The notes under the pieces are model-generated. The model searched no databases and had not been told where the DNA came from. It saw only the letters and a program-made list of their open reading frames with translations. Positions 52,801-61,506 of a stretch of DNA of 64,000 bases are shown piece after piece. The stretch is from assembly GCA_964596645.1 (NCBI GenBank), contig CAZQVB010000015.1:1-64000 (forward strand), in the 5' to 3' direction. Position 1 is the stretch's first letter. Each line of letters begins with the position of its first letter. The DNA comes from CAVQEK01 sp964596645. GTDB taxonomy: Bacteria; Bacteroidota; Bacteroidia; Cytophagales; Cyclobacteriaceae. Both the position numbers and the translations under genes were made by a program.

Positions 52801-54353
52801 CCGTTTACCAATGGCATTATATCCATTTCCGAAATGAGTTGATACCCACTGTCCAAAATGTATATGTGCCCGGCCTTGGTGCCCGCCCAAATATTTCCGC
52901 GGCCATCAACCAACAGCGAGCGCACCACATTTTCATTGCCCGAGGTTATTTGGCTTTCCAGGCGTATTCTTTCAAAAGCTTCATTGGTAGTCGACACTTT
53001 GTTTACCCCGCCGTGTGAGGGGCCGGTGCCCACCCAAAGTATACCCGACTGATCTTCGGCTATGCAGTACACATTGTCGGAGCTGATGGTGGTGTTGTCA
53101 TTGGGCATGTTTCGATAAAACTCGAAGCGGTTGGTCATCTGGTCATATTGCGCAAGTCCTCCACCGTGCAGCGCTATCCACAATGTATGCTGTGAATCCT
53201 CAAAAATAAACTGTCGTTCATCGTCCACCAGGTTTCGTACACTTTCTGGCAACAGATCAAAGTGTTGTATGCTGGTCAAGGCCGGGTCTATTTGGTAGAT
53301 GCCAAACTTCCGGGTGTTTACCCATACATTATTAAAGTGATCCTGATAAACTTTCTTGATGAATTCGCCCTGGAGAAACTGCCGGGTGAGCGTACCGGCT
53401 TTTAAATCATAAACATAAAGGCCGTCGTGTGCAGTACCTACCATGAGCACATCTTCCGAAGCGCTGTGCAGCACAGAAATAGTGGCCTGGGATAATGGCT
53501 GAAAAACTTCCGGAAACTCGACGAACTTGCCAAGCGGCATTTCATACGTTTTTAGTCCATTGCTTTTGGTGCCAAACAGCATCAACGAATCTACAAGCAG
53601 TCCATTGGTAAAGTTGTAATCCAACCAGTAGTTGGAAAAAACCGGCTCTTCTTTTTCAAATTCAGACCGCACTATCTGGTTCAGTCCTTTGTCGGTGCCG
53701 ATCCAAATATGCTCATCCCCATCGTTGGTGATGAAATTGACGCTGTTGCTACTGATGGTGCTGGTGCCCCGGTTGAGGTATTGGCGCGCCTGGTAGCGCT
53801 GGCTTTCTTCGTCAAACTTCAAATAATAGAGGCCCGAGTTGGTAGAGCCGAGCAGTATTTCCTTATGAGCGGTTTCTGCAAAGCAGGATATGGTGCTGTT
53901 ACGCTCTTCAAGCGATTCCAGATAGTATGGAAAGGTGAAAAACTCCTGTGTAGCTTCCACAAAATAATGCATGTAGCCATCGTTAGTTTTCACCCACATC
54001 ACTCCCTGCCTGTCCTCCCATAGATCAATGATGCGGTTGTTGGTGAGGCTGTTTTGCGCCTTGGGCTCTACTTTATATACTTTGAAGTTGCGCCCATCAT
54101 AACGGTTGAGCCCATCCCAGGTGCCAAACCACAAAAAGCCCTTGCTATCGCAGAGTATGCTTTGTACGTAATTGTGCGAAAGGCCATCTGCCACACCTAT
54201 GCGGTCGAACTGATGGTTCTGCTGCGCCGGCAACCCACTTGTGGCCAACAAGATATTTGCAACCACAAGCACAACGCCTGCTGCCCACGGCATCTGTACG
54301 CAGTGCATGGGCATAAGCATAGAGTTGAAAGCAGATTTATTTTTTTTCACCAT
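49881..54353 (-). CDS. Hybrid two-component system regulator (HTCS) of the pectin locus
   Basis: A 1490-residue one-protein sensor-regulator. Signal sequence, then many Reg_prop beta-propeller repeats (about residues 40-790; units such as GFLWFGTWDGLNRYDG), a Y_Y_Y domain (about 800-890), one membrane segment (about 900-925), HisKA with His979 (NISHEIRTPLTLILGP), HATPase, a receiver with acceptor Asp1283 (LIITDLMMPVMDG) and a C-terminal AraC-type helix-turn-helix pair (about 1375-1485). It senses a periplasmic oligosaccharide and activates the neighbouring susC gene, which it faces divergently. By analogy with other such loci the ligand is probably an oligogalacturonide. Confidence 0.95.
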   Translation of the reverse strand: MVKKNKSAFNSMLMPMHCVQMPWAAGVVLVVANILLATSGLPAQQNHQFDRIGVADGLSHNYVQSILCDSKGFLWFGTWDGLNRYDGRNFKVYKVEPKAQNSLTNNRIIDLWEDRQGVMWVKTNDGYMHYFVEATQEFFTFPYYLESLEERNSTISCFAETAHKEILLGSTNSGLYYLKFDEESQRYQARQYLNRGTSTISSNSVNFITNDGDEHIWIGTDKGLNQIVRSEFEKEEPVFSNYWLDYNFTNGLLVDSLMLFGTKSNGLKTYEMPLGKFVEFPEVFQPLSQATISVLHSASEDVLMVGTAHDGLYVYDLKAGTLTRQFLQGEFIKKVYQDHFNNVWVNTRKFGIYQIDPALTSIQHFDLLPESVRNLVDDERQFIFEDSQHTLWIALHGGGLAQYDQMTNRFEFYRNMPNDNTTISSDNVYCIAEDQSGILWVGTGPSHGGVNKVSTTNEAFERIRLESQITSGNENVVRSLLVDGRGNIWAGTKAGHIYILDSGYQLISEMDIMPLVNGWQPGQNAYTMMQDSRGYIWVGTKGGGLFVTQKPLSAIKADYSDLRFYNYTHNAANKASISSNNIYSIMQDGMGRIWIGTYGGGLNLVIDRNNENLICRRYNSDNTNLSSDNVRHLYEANDNTLWVATAFGLNIMNLDKLQLERPLIRSHLFDPRRSNSLSYNDVIHVLQDSKEQLWFGTSGGGLNRLLSHTNDSLFVEHLNLRSGLINDVVYAMVEDGSGGLWVSTGHGISRYDSQSGSFQNFDQSNNLNTDVFNENTCAVAPNGHLLFGTNDGMLVIKPEKIKQNEFDPNVALTNFQLFNKDVDIRDEDSPVKQDIETLDELHLQYYQSSFSIEYAALSYFAPTKNRYAFMLEPFDADWNVVGNQNKATYTNLPPGRYVFKVKAANYNSDWGDNTRSLAITIHPPWWKTNVMYLLYALLFIVVLEIIRRSYVRYHKLQNDLRVEKRVNDIKLQFFTNISHEIRTPLTLILGPIHDLLETGDIPEKVAAKLHLVENSGKRMLRLVNQLLDFRKIQKKKMTLQVHRVVLHDFVASIVENFSMVAEQKNLNIALSGPAEKIEIWVDPNKFDSVIFNILSNSVKYSPKGGRIDVKIERESAAHAAVVVTDQGRGIPENDLQKVFERFSPLTEENEQFGNSGIGLAYSKEVMQLHKGSISVQSTVGHGSSFIVKIRTGHAHFEQQQMHFDEAESVYAMKHQPALPEIISPEIITQNANSLHILIVEDSLQIQNYLCENLQKDYRLSTAADGQEALDIIDNNMPDLIITDLMMPVMDGMTLTRKIKNDVNTSHIPVIMLTAKSGMENQIEGIESGAEAYILKPFNMTYVRAVIATLLRQRAVVASKYLENKLEGAENIQITSKDEQFLNDVHALIMQHYADPGFNVDKLVDEFYVSRSVFYHKIKSLTGLTPIEFLRQKRLRIASALLHTSDYGISEIALLTGFCDVKNFSKRFKELFDMTPSRYREEKADSPVQST

Positions 54354-54550
54354 CTACTAAGCTACGGGAAAAGATTGAAAAGTGAATGAATGGTCTTTTT
54401 TCCCATCAAAAACAATTTGACCCCCCAATTTCAACAGTTTATCACCCAATGTTTTTGCGCTTGCTGCGTAATGTTGTTGCATAATTTTCAGTTGAAAACA
54501 CGATTTGTTCTAAATACCACAAAAAGCGATTGATACTTAAACACACAATT

Positions 54551-57500
54551 ATGAGAAACGAATTACTAAGCAGGATTTTACATCTTGCCAGAATTATTTC
54601 AACAGCCGGTGCGCTCGCACTACTTATTATAGGGACTGCGGCAGCACAAACCGCCAACATTTCCGGCAGGGTGACCAGCAGCGACGACGGCGAAGGATTG
54701 CCGGGAGTAAATGTAATAGAGCAGGGAACCACCAATGGCGTAGTCACCGATTTGGATGGCTCTTACACCCTTACCACATCATCTGGTGCCACAATTATTT
54801 TCAGCTCTGTAGGCTATATCACAGAAGAGATTGCCGTTGGCAACCAATCGACGATCGATGTAGTATTGCAGCCAGACGTGCAGCAGCTCGATGAGCTGGT
54901 AGTGATTGGCTATGGCACTGTAAAGAAATCGGACCTTACCGGATCGGTCGCCAGCCTGTCGGGTGAGGAGCTGCGCAAAGTGCCAACGGCCAGCGCAGCC
55001 GAGGCCATTACTGGCCGCATACCCGGGGTCAATGTGCTCACCACCGATGGCTCCCCCGATGCAGAGATCGTAATTCGCGTGCGCGGCGGTGGTTCGGTTA
55101 CCCAGGACAACTCTCCATTGTACGTGGTCGATGGATTCATCGTGAGCAGTATCCGCGACATTCCCCCGTCAGACATTACCAGCATCAACGTGCTGAAAGA
55201 TGCAGCCGCCACCGCCATATATGGCGCCCAGGCAGCCAATGGCGTGGTAGTGATCACCACCAAATCGCCCAAGGCTGGCAAAACGGAAATAAGCTACAAT
55301 GGCTTTGCCCAGGTGAAGCGGCTGCCTCAAGACCGCAAGCTCGATGTGCTCGGGCCGTATGAATACGTGATGGCACAGTACGAATATGCTAAACTGCGCT
55401 CCGAAGCAGATCTTAGGAATTTTGAAAAATTCTATGGCAAGTACGACGACCTGGAACTATACAAAAGCAAACCTGCCACCGACTGGCAGGACGAACTGTT
55501 TGGCACTCCGCAGGTGTCGCAGTTTCACAACCTGAGCGTGAGTGGAGGCTCGGAAAAAACAAAGCTGGTGCTCAGTCTTACCCACAACAACGACAAAGGC
55601 ATACTCACCGGCTCCGGCTTCAAGCGCAATGTGATCAACTTTAAAATAAACCACGAAGTAGTGAACAACCTGCGCCTTGACGCCTCGGCGCGCATTACCA
55701 ATACCATAGTAGATGGTGCCGGTACTTCGGGCAGCTCGCAGCTTCGTGTGAAAGACGCCATCACCACACGCCCGGTGAATGGCATAGCCGATGAACTCGA
55801 CATAGACCTGAACGCTGTGGATGCCAATGACGACTACCAGTCGTTTCTGCTGAGCCTGATAGACCCTACCGAACTGGCCGAACAAGACTGGCGCAAACGC
55901 ACCACCAACGCGTACGTGCTCAACGCCGGCCTTACCTGGCAGATAGTAGACGGGCTGACGGCCCAGACTACCTTCACCTCGGAGCGGCAATATGACGAGC
56001 GCCTGCGATTTTATGGCCCACTTACCGGCGAATCGCAAAAGGAAGGCAGTAGCCTGCCACTTGGCTCCGTCAATGACGACACCGACTACTCGTACCGTTG
56101 GCTGAACACACTGCAATACAACGCCAACCTGGCCGGCCCGCATCAGCTCGATGCCTTGCTGGGTCATGAGATTTACTCGATTGGCGGCAGTGGCAGCTTT
56201 GTGAGGGCAGAAGATTTTCGCGTGTCTATGACTCCGGAGGAGATGTTTGCCAACATGGCGCTGGGCAATACCGTGGCTTATTCTACCTACGAAGCCACTG
56301 AGCGCAACAGGCTTTCGTTCTTTGGACGTGCCAACTACCAGTACAACGACAAATACCTGATCACTGCCACCGTGCGTACCGATGCCAGCAGCAAGTTTGG
56401 TAAAGCAAACAGGCTCGGGGTGTTTCCGGCCGTTGCATTGGGCTGGAAAATCACCGATGAGAACTTTATGGCGGGGGCTGATTTTGTGAACCAGCTGAAG
56501 CTGAGGGCCAGCATTGGCCAGACGGGCAATGACCGCATACCGGCCAATGCCACACAATTCTTGTTCACGGCCAATACCGACAACGGCCCCGGCATGGGCA
56601 CCAACGACTACAACGCCTACTACTCACCCGAAGGACGAACCCTGTACAACCCTGATATAGTGTGGGAGACCACCATCAATAGGAATATAGGGCTTGACTT
56701 TTCGCTTTTCGCAGCCAGGCTGTTTGGTAGTGTGGACGTGTACTACAACACCACCAAAGACCTGCTGCTGGCTTCGGCCATATCGCCCATTTCTGGTTTC
56801 AATACCCAGTGGAACAATGTGGGAAGCACATCGAACAGGGGTGTAGAGTTTGCCCTCAGTGGCTATCTGGTAGAAAGGAGTGATTTCACCTTGAAAGCCA
56901 GTGTGAACATGGGCATCAACCGGTCCAGGATAGAGGCGCTTGATGGTACAGACGAGCGATTCTTCCAATCCAACTGGGCCAGCACCGACCTGCAAGACAG
57001 GGACGACTACTACCTGAAAGTAGGCGAAACAGTGGGCCTGATCTATGGCTATGTGACAGATGGCATGTACACCGTAGACGATTTTGAAAGTTATGATCCT
57101 GTGCGCGATGAGTACATCTTAAGGTCGCCCGAGGAAGGTGTGTACGACAACCGTACCACCTTGGGAGTAAGCGACATCAGGCCTGGCTATCTTAAGTTGA
57201 AAGATCTAAACGACGACGGTGTAATAGACAGCGACGACCGCCGCGTAATTGGCAGTGCGCTGCCTGATGCCACCGGCGGCTTTGGCCTGGATGCTACTTT
57301 TAAAGGTTTTGATGCGTCTGTATTCTTTAATTTCTCTGTGGGCAATGATATCTACAACACAGGTAAAATAGAATTTAACCAATACTACCGCACCACCTTT
57401 GGCAATATGCTCAGCAGCATGAGTATGGACAACCGCTTCACCTATATAGATGTAGATGGTGAATATACCGGCACGCCGGGTGGAGTAGTCACCGACCTTG

Positions 57501-57850
57501 AGCAGCTCAGGGCAATGAATACCGATGCAGAAATGTGGTCGCAGAATGGCTTTGGTGGCGCCACCGCCGTGATACACGACTGGGCCGTGGAAGATGGCTC
57601 ATTCCTTAGGCTCAATACTGCCACCCTTGGCTATACCTTGCCTGCCCCGTTACTTTCCAAGCTGCACCTATCGCAGTTTAGAATATACATCACCGGATAC
57701 AACCTCTGGCTGCTCACCAACTACTCGGGCTACGACCCCGAGGTAAGCACCACGCGCAGCAATACATACGCCGCGCTCACTCCGGGTATCGACTACTCTG
57801 CCTATCCACGTAGCCGGTCTTTTACCATTGGCCTTAACATTACATTCTAA
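54551..57850 (+). CDS. susC: SusC/RagA-family TonB-linked outer-membrane transporter
   Basis: A 1099-residue TonB-dependent receptor. Signal peptide (ends IIGTAAAQ), a carboxypeptidase-regulatory-like domain (ISGRVTSSDDGEGLPGVNV, about 35-110), a TonB box region (DELVVIGYGTVKKSDLTGSV), plug domain (about 130-240, SDITSINVLKDAAATAIYGAQAANGVV) and the 22-strand barrel, ending with a terminal aromatic (SRSFTIGLNITF). It imports oligosaccharides across the outer membrane together with SusD. The start at 54551 (MRNELLSRILHLARII) gives a usual signal peptide; an in-frame TTG seven codons upstream is unlikely. SusD follows after overlap or a 20-base gap, depending on its start. Confidence 0.95.
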   Translation: MRNELLSRILHLARIISTAGALALLIIGTAAAQTANISGRVTSSDDGEGLPGVNVIEQGTTNGVVTDLDGSYTLTTSSGATIIFSSVGYITEEIAVGNQSTIDVVLQPDVQQLDELVVIGYGTVKKSDLTGSVASLSGEELRKVPTASAAEAITGRIPGVNVLTTDGSPDAEIVIRVRGGGSVTQDNSPLYVVDGFIVSSIRDIPPSDITSINVLKDAAATAIYGAQAANGVVVITTKSPKAGKTEISYNGFAQVKRLPQDRKLDVLGPYEYVMAQYEYAKLRSEADLRNFEKFYGKYDDLELYKSKPATDWQDELFGTPQVSQFHNLSVSGGSEKTKLVLSLTHNNDKGILTGSGFKRNVINFKINHEVVNNLRLDASARITNTIVDGAGTSGSSQLRVKDAITTRPVNGIADELDIDLNAVDANDDYQSFLLSLIDPTELAEQDWRKRTTNAYVLNAGLTWQIVDGLTAQTTFTSERQYDERLRFYGPLTGESQKEGSSLPLGSVNDDTDYSYRWLNTLQYNANLAGPHQLDALLGHEIYSIGGSGSFVRAEDFRVSMTPEEMFANMALGNTVAYSTYEATERNRLSFFGRANYQYNDKYLITATVRTDASSKFGKANRLGVFPAVALGWKITDENFMAGADFVNQLKLRASIGQTGNDRIPANATQFLFTANTDNGPGMGTNDYNAYYSPEGRTLYNPDIVWETTINRNIGLDFSLFAARLFGSVDVYYNTTKDLLLASAISPISGFNTQWNNVGSTSNRGVEFALSGYLVERSDFTLKASVNMGINRSRIEALDGTDERFFQSNWASTDLQDRDDYYLKVGETVGLIYGYVTDGMYTVDDFESYDPVRDEYILRSPEEGVYDNRTTLGVSDIRPGYLKLKDLNDDGVIDSDDRRVIGSALPDATGGFGLDATFKGFDASVFFNFSVGNDIYNTGKIEFNQYYRTTFGNMLSSMSMDNRFTYIDVDGEYTGTPGGVVTDLEQLRAMNTDAEMWSQNGFGGATAVIHDWAVEDGSFLRLNTATLGYTLPAPLLSKLHLSQFRIYITGYNLWLLTNYSGYDPEVSTTRSNTYAALTPGIDYSAYPRSRSFTIGLNITF

Positions 57851-57870
57851 TGAACCGAACAATCAGTATT

Positions 57871-59655
57871 ATGAAAATCAGATATATCTTAATCAGCGTG
57901 GCCGTGCTGATGACCACGGCCTGCGAAGACTTCCTTGCACCGGAGTCACTGTCTACCTTCGACAGCAAATATATTTTCTCAAATGCCGAAGATGCCAGAA
58001 AGGCCGTCAATGCCATATATGTGCACTTCAGCCACGATGGGTTTCGTTCGCGCCTCTCCAACAATATGACCGGCAATACCGATATAGAGCATGCCGGTGG
58101 CTCCAGCGATGGGGCACGCTACCAAATATGGCGCCTGGATGCCCGTGAAAACAACGGCGACCTGGGCTACCTGTGGGACATGGCCTACAAAGCCATCCGC
58201 GATAGCAACATAGCCATAGAAGGCATTTTGGATAGTGAGGCGCTCAACTCGTCGGATGTAGAGCTTTCTAAAAATATGTACCACCTGCTGGGCGAGGCTT
58301 ACACACTCCGCGCCTATTGGTATAGCATGCTCATTTACTATTTTGGCGATGTGCCTTTCATTGAAGATGCGCCCAAAGCAGGTGTGGAGTTCAACCTGCT
58401 CAAGGAAAACCGCAATACTATACTCGCCGCCGTCATTCAGGATATGGTGGATATTGAGGAGCAAATGATGTGGGCCGATCAACTGCCCTTTGGCATAGAG
58501 CAGGTAAACAGGGAATACACACTGGGCATGATCGCCCGGCTGGCATTGCAGCGTGGTGGCTACTATCTCACGCCCGGCATGACCCAGGAAAGGGCGTCTG
58601 ACTACCTCGACTACTATCAGGTGGCCAATGACTACAGCCAAAAGCTCATTCGACTCAAAGACCGCGAACTGCCCTCCGATTTCTTTCAGGTATTCCTCAA
58701 CCAATCCAAGTTTTTGTCGCCGGTCAATAGCGATATCCTCTTTGAGGTACCCTTTGCCATGGGAGAAGGCGATGTGGGCTGGAACATCGGCATACGTGTA
58801 GATGGTGGCAAGCACCCCTATGGCGCCGGCAGCAACTATATGGCGATGCCACCTACTTACCTGTACTCATTCGATACCACCGACCTGCGCGTAGATGCCA
58901 CGGTGGGCATGTACATGATCAATTCCGACTTTGAGCAAGAGCTTGTTTCTACGGGAAATATGAACCTGTCGCAGGCAAAGTGGAGCAGGCACTATTTGGA
59001 AAATCCTCCTGGTGCTTCTACGGCTAAAGGTACCGGCATCAACTGGCCCATGATGCGCTACTCTGATGTATTGCTGATGCACGCCGAGGCAGAAAATGAA
59101 CTCAATGGCCCCACACCTGATGCCCAAGAAGCACTGAGACGGGTTCGCCAGCGTGCGTTTCCGGAGTCGGTCTGGGACCAAAAGGTAGATGCTTACATCA
59201 ATGAAGTGTCACAAAGCAAAGAGGCATTCTTTGAGGCCATAGTAGACGAACGCGCCTGGGAGTTTGGCGGCGAAATGATCCGCAAGTACGACCTGATCCG
59301 CTGGGGCAACTATGCAGAAAAAATAGATGAAATGCTGCAAGACCTGAAACAAATGGCAGACAATGCCCAGGCTGGCACAGGCACACTGCCCGACTACCTG
59401 TATGTGAAACATGCAGATAACGGCGACTTGCTCATCTACAACAAATTTCGAAAAGTGCTGGCACCACCAGACGACACCTGGTCGCGTGAGCCCTGGCTCA
59501 TCAACATGTACGACCAAACCCTTGGAACCTACGCCGAATGGATCACCCGCGACTGGGCCAACTATACTGAGCCTGTGCGCTACATTTTTCCCATTCCTAC
59601 TATTGGCATCGACAACAGCAGAGGCGTGCTACAAAACGATGGTTACGGTTTCTAA
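57871..59655 (+). CDS. susD: SusD/RagB-family surface glycan-binding lipoprotein
   Basis: A 594-residue lipoprotein (MKIRYILISVAVLMTTACED, lipobox TTAC) with the SusD helical fold: ALYVHF-type N-terminal TPR helices, ALRAYWYSMLIYYFGDVPFIEDAP (LRAYWY/FGDVP is the SusD signature), GVQ-type loops and a C-terminal FPIPTIGIDNSRGVLQNDGYGF, which is the usual end of SusD proteins. It caps the SusC barrel at the cell surface and binds glycan. An alternative start at 57850 overlaps the susC stop by one base and adds seven residues (MNRTISI); the downstream start gives a better signal peptide. Confidence 0.93.
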   Translation: MKIRYILISVAVLMTTACEDFLAPESLSTFDSKYIFSNAEDARKAVNAIYVHFSHDGFRSRLSNNMTGNTDIEHAGGSSDGARYQIWRLDARENNGDLGYLWDMAYKAIRDSNIAIEGILDSEALNSSDVELSKNMYHLLGEAYTLRAYWYSMLIYYFGDVPFIEDAPKAGVEFNLLKENRNTILAAVIQDMVDIEEQMMWADQLPFGIEQVNREYTLGMIARLALQRGGYYLTPGMTQERASDYLDYYQVANDYSQKLIRLKDRELPSDFFQVFLNQSKFLSPVNSDILFEVPFAMGEGDVGWNIGIRVDGGKHPYGAGSNYMAMPPTYLYSFDTTDLRVDATVGMYMINSDFEQELVSTGNMNLSQAKWSRHYLENPPGASTAKGTGINWPMMRYSDVLLMHAEAENELNGPTPDAQEALRRVRQRAFPESVWDQKVDAYINEVSQSKEAFFEAIVDERAWEFGGEMIRKYDLIRWGNYAEKIDEMLQDLKQMADNAQAGTGTLPDYLYVKHADNGDLLIYNKFRKVLAPPDDTWSREPWLINMYDQTLGTYAEWITRDWANYTEPVRYIFPIPTIGIDNSRGVLQNDGYGF

Positions 59656-59678
59656 GACAGGTTTTCACCACATTTAAA

Positions 59679-61325
59679 ATGAACAATATGAAAAACTATA
59701 TAAAAAATGCCTTTGGCCTGCTCGCACTCTTTGTCGCCGGCTTATTGGTTCTTGCCTCCTGCAAAGAAGACGATGAAGTATTTCCGCGCACCAGGCTTTT
59801 CCGTCCCGTGCTCAACGAAGCGCTCTATGCCATCGACAACACCATAGTGCTCGACATGGGCAACATGAAAGAAGCACAGTCTTACACTGTGCAGATCAGC
59901 CGCGACTCTTTTCAAACCGTCGATTATACATTCGAAACAGACACCAGCTACGTAGAAATAGATGAAGAAGTGCTCGGTGAAGAGTTGCTTTGGTTTACCA
60001 TCTATCAGGTACAAGCCACCGCCCATGCCGACGACCCCGAGTACGACAGCAAAGTGTCGGAGCTGGGCAATGTGCGTACGCAGAAGTTCCCGTCAAACAT
60101 GGGCGCACCTTCACCTTTTGATGTCACCGATACCCGTGCCCGCGTTTTTTGGGTATCCTCAGGCGCACCCATCACGCAGGTAAAAGTGTTTGCCATCAAC
60201 GACCTCAGGCTGGAAAATGCCCTGTTGGAGTTTGACGTGACCGACGAAGAACGTGCAGAAAATGAAAAAGTAATCGCTGGGCTATCGCCCATGACCGAGT
60301 ATCAGGTGGCAATATATAGCCCGGACAGGGTGCGCGGCTGGGAAGTGTACCAGACACGCGAAGCTCTGGTGTCGGGCGACAATGTAATCGACCTGCTGGG
60401 CATTGCCGATGAAGACATACTGGTAGATACCTTGCAATATGTAGCTGATGGCAGCATCATATTGCTGGAAGGCGGCCGCACGTACAATGCCGGTGGCTAC
60501 GCCTTTGAGAAGTCGGTAACCATACGCAGTGGCTACAGCTTCACCCCGGCCTTTCCCCTGATACACTGTGGCTCCAACTACAACATAGCCGATGGCAGCA
60601 ACGTGGATTCACTCATTTTTCGTGATGTAGCCTTTAGCGGCGATTTTGGAGGCAACTATGTTTTCAACATCGATAAGAGTGGCTCCATAGGCGAAATCAA
60701 ATTCGATAATACACGCATACACTCATTGCGCGGCATCACACGCATAAAAGGGGGCACAGGTATGCTGGAGAAATATACCATCATCAACTCTGTAGTCGAT
60801 AGCATCAATGGCTATGGCGTGCTCGCGGTAGATACCGATGGCTGGATGGCCGGAGATATTCTGCTTAAGAATTCTACTTTTTCCAAAAGCCAGTACTTCC
60901 TGGTGAGCCGAACCAATACAGAATCGCTCACCATAGAAAGCTGTACCATATATGGCGCCCCCGAAAACGGCCGGCAACTCCTGCGCTGGAGAGGATCCGA
61001 TGGCAACAACAACATTACCAACGGAGTGAAAATATACAACAGCATCTTCGGCCCCGGCTGGGACATGAGCGATGGCGGCAATACCGGCATAGATGGTTAC
61101 GACGGCCTGGGCTCCACTACCTTTGATGTAGTCAACACCTACGGCACCATCGACTTCGTATATGCCGACGGCAAGGACGAAATACCCGGTCTTCCAAGTT
61201 TTGTATACCCCGGTACAGCCGCACAGCTCTGGGTAAACCCGGATGATGTCAATTTTTCCATCAAAGATCCAAGCTTTGCTGGCAAAGGCGATACGGGCGA
61301 CCCACGATGGAGGATTGGTCTGTAG
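59679..61325 (+). CDS. DUF5123-type surface lipoprotein (SusE-like) of the pectin locus
   Basis: A 548-residue lipoprotein (signal ends LLVLASCKED, Cys28 in this start; MKNYIKNAF at 59688 is an alternative start). The mature part has two fibronectin-type-III-like sandwiches (about 30-235) and a C-terminal parallel beta-helix of the DUF4957/DUF5123 kind (about 240-545, with ILLEGGRTYNAGGYAFEKSVTIRSGYSF and LTIESCTIYGAPENGRQLLRW). I associate DUF5123 proteins with pectin-type loci, where they act as surface glycan-binding proteins. It follows susD by 23 bases. A GC-rich hairpin separates it from the next gene. Confidence 0.85.
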   Translation: MNNMKNYIKNAFGLLALFVAGLLVLASCKEDDEVFPRTRLFRPVLNEALYAIDNTIVLDMGNMKEAQSYTVQISRDSFQTVDYTFETDTSYVEIDEEVLGEELLWFTIYQVQATAHADDPEYDSKVSELGNVRTQKFPSNMGAPSPFDVTDTRARVFWVSSGAPITQVKVFAINDLRLENALLEFDVTDEERAENEKVIAGLSPMTEYQVAIYSPDRVRGWEVYQTREALVSGDNVIDLLGIADEDILVDTLQYVADGSIILLEGGRTYNAGGYAFEKSVTIRSGYSFTPAFPLIHCGSNYNIADGSNVDSLIFRDVAFSGDFGGNYVFNIDKSGSIGEIKFDNTRIHSLRGITRIKGGTGMLEKYTIINSVVDSINGYGVLAVDTDGWMAGDILLKNSTFSKSQYFLVSRTNTESLTIESCTIYGAPENGRQLLRWRGSDGNNNITNGVKIYNSIFGPGWDMSDGGNTGIDGYDGLGSTTFDVVNTYGTIDFVYADGKDEIPGLPSFVYPGTAAQLWVNPDDVNFSIKDPSFAGKGDTGDPRWRIGL

Positions 61326-61371
61326 GTACAACAACATTTTGGGCTAGTGTGGCGGACAAAGATCAGCCACT

Positions 61372-61400
61372 GCGGGAAAGGGTACGCATCCCTTTCCCGC
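61372..61400 (+). promoter_or_regulatory. Intergenic hairpin between the DUF5123 and PL1-CE8 genes
   Basis: GCGGGAAAGGG and CCCTTTCCCGC form a perfect 11-base stem with a 7-base loop (TACGCAT). No T-run follows, so it is more likely a transcript-stability or processing element, or an attenuator, than a terminator. It lies 46 bases after the DUF5123 stop and 106 bases before the next start. Confidence 0.6.
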
Positions 61401-61506
61401 ATACAAACCCGCCACCAACCAGCCAAAAGGATGGCCGATGGCACAGCATGAATGTGTAGAGAGAATGAGTGCCGCAACCGGATGACAATCATTTAAAAGA
61501 TCCACC

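Noticed and set aside
54354..54550. Exact Bacteroidota promoter in front of susC
   Set aside because: TAATGTTG and TAATTTTC resemble the -7 box, but neither has a TTTG at proper spacing, so no promoter was called.
55457..56557. Minus-strand open frame (366 codons) inside susC
   Set aside because: Antisense shadow of a clear SusC gene.
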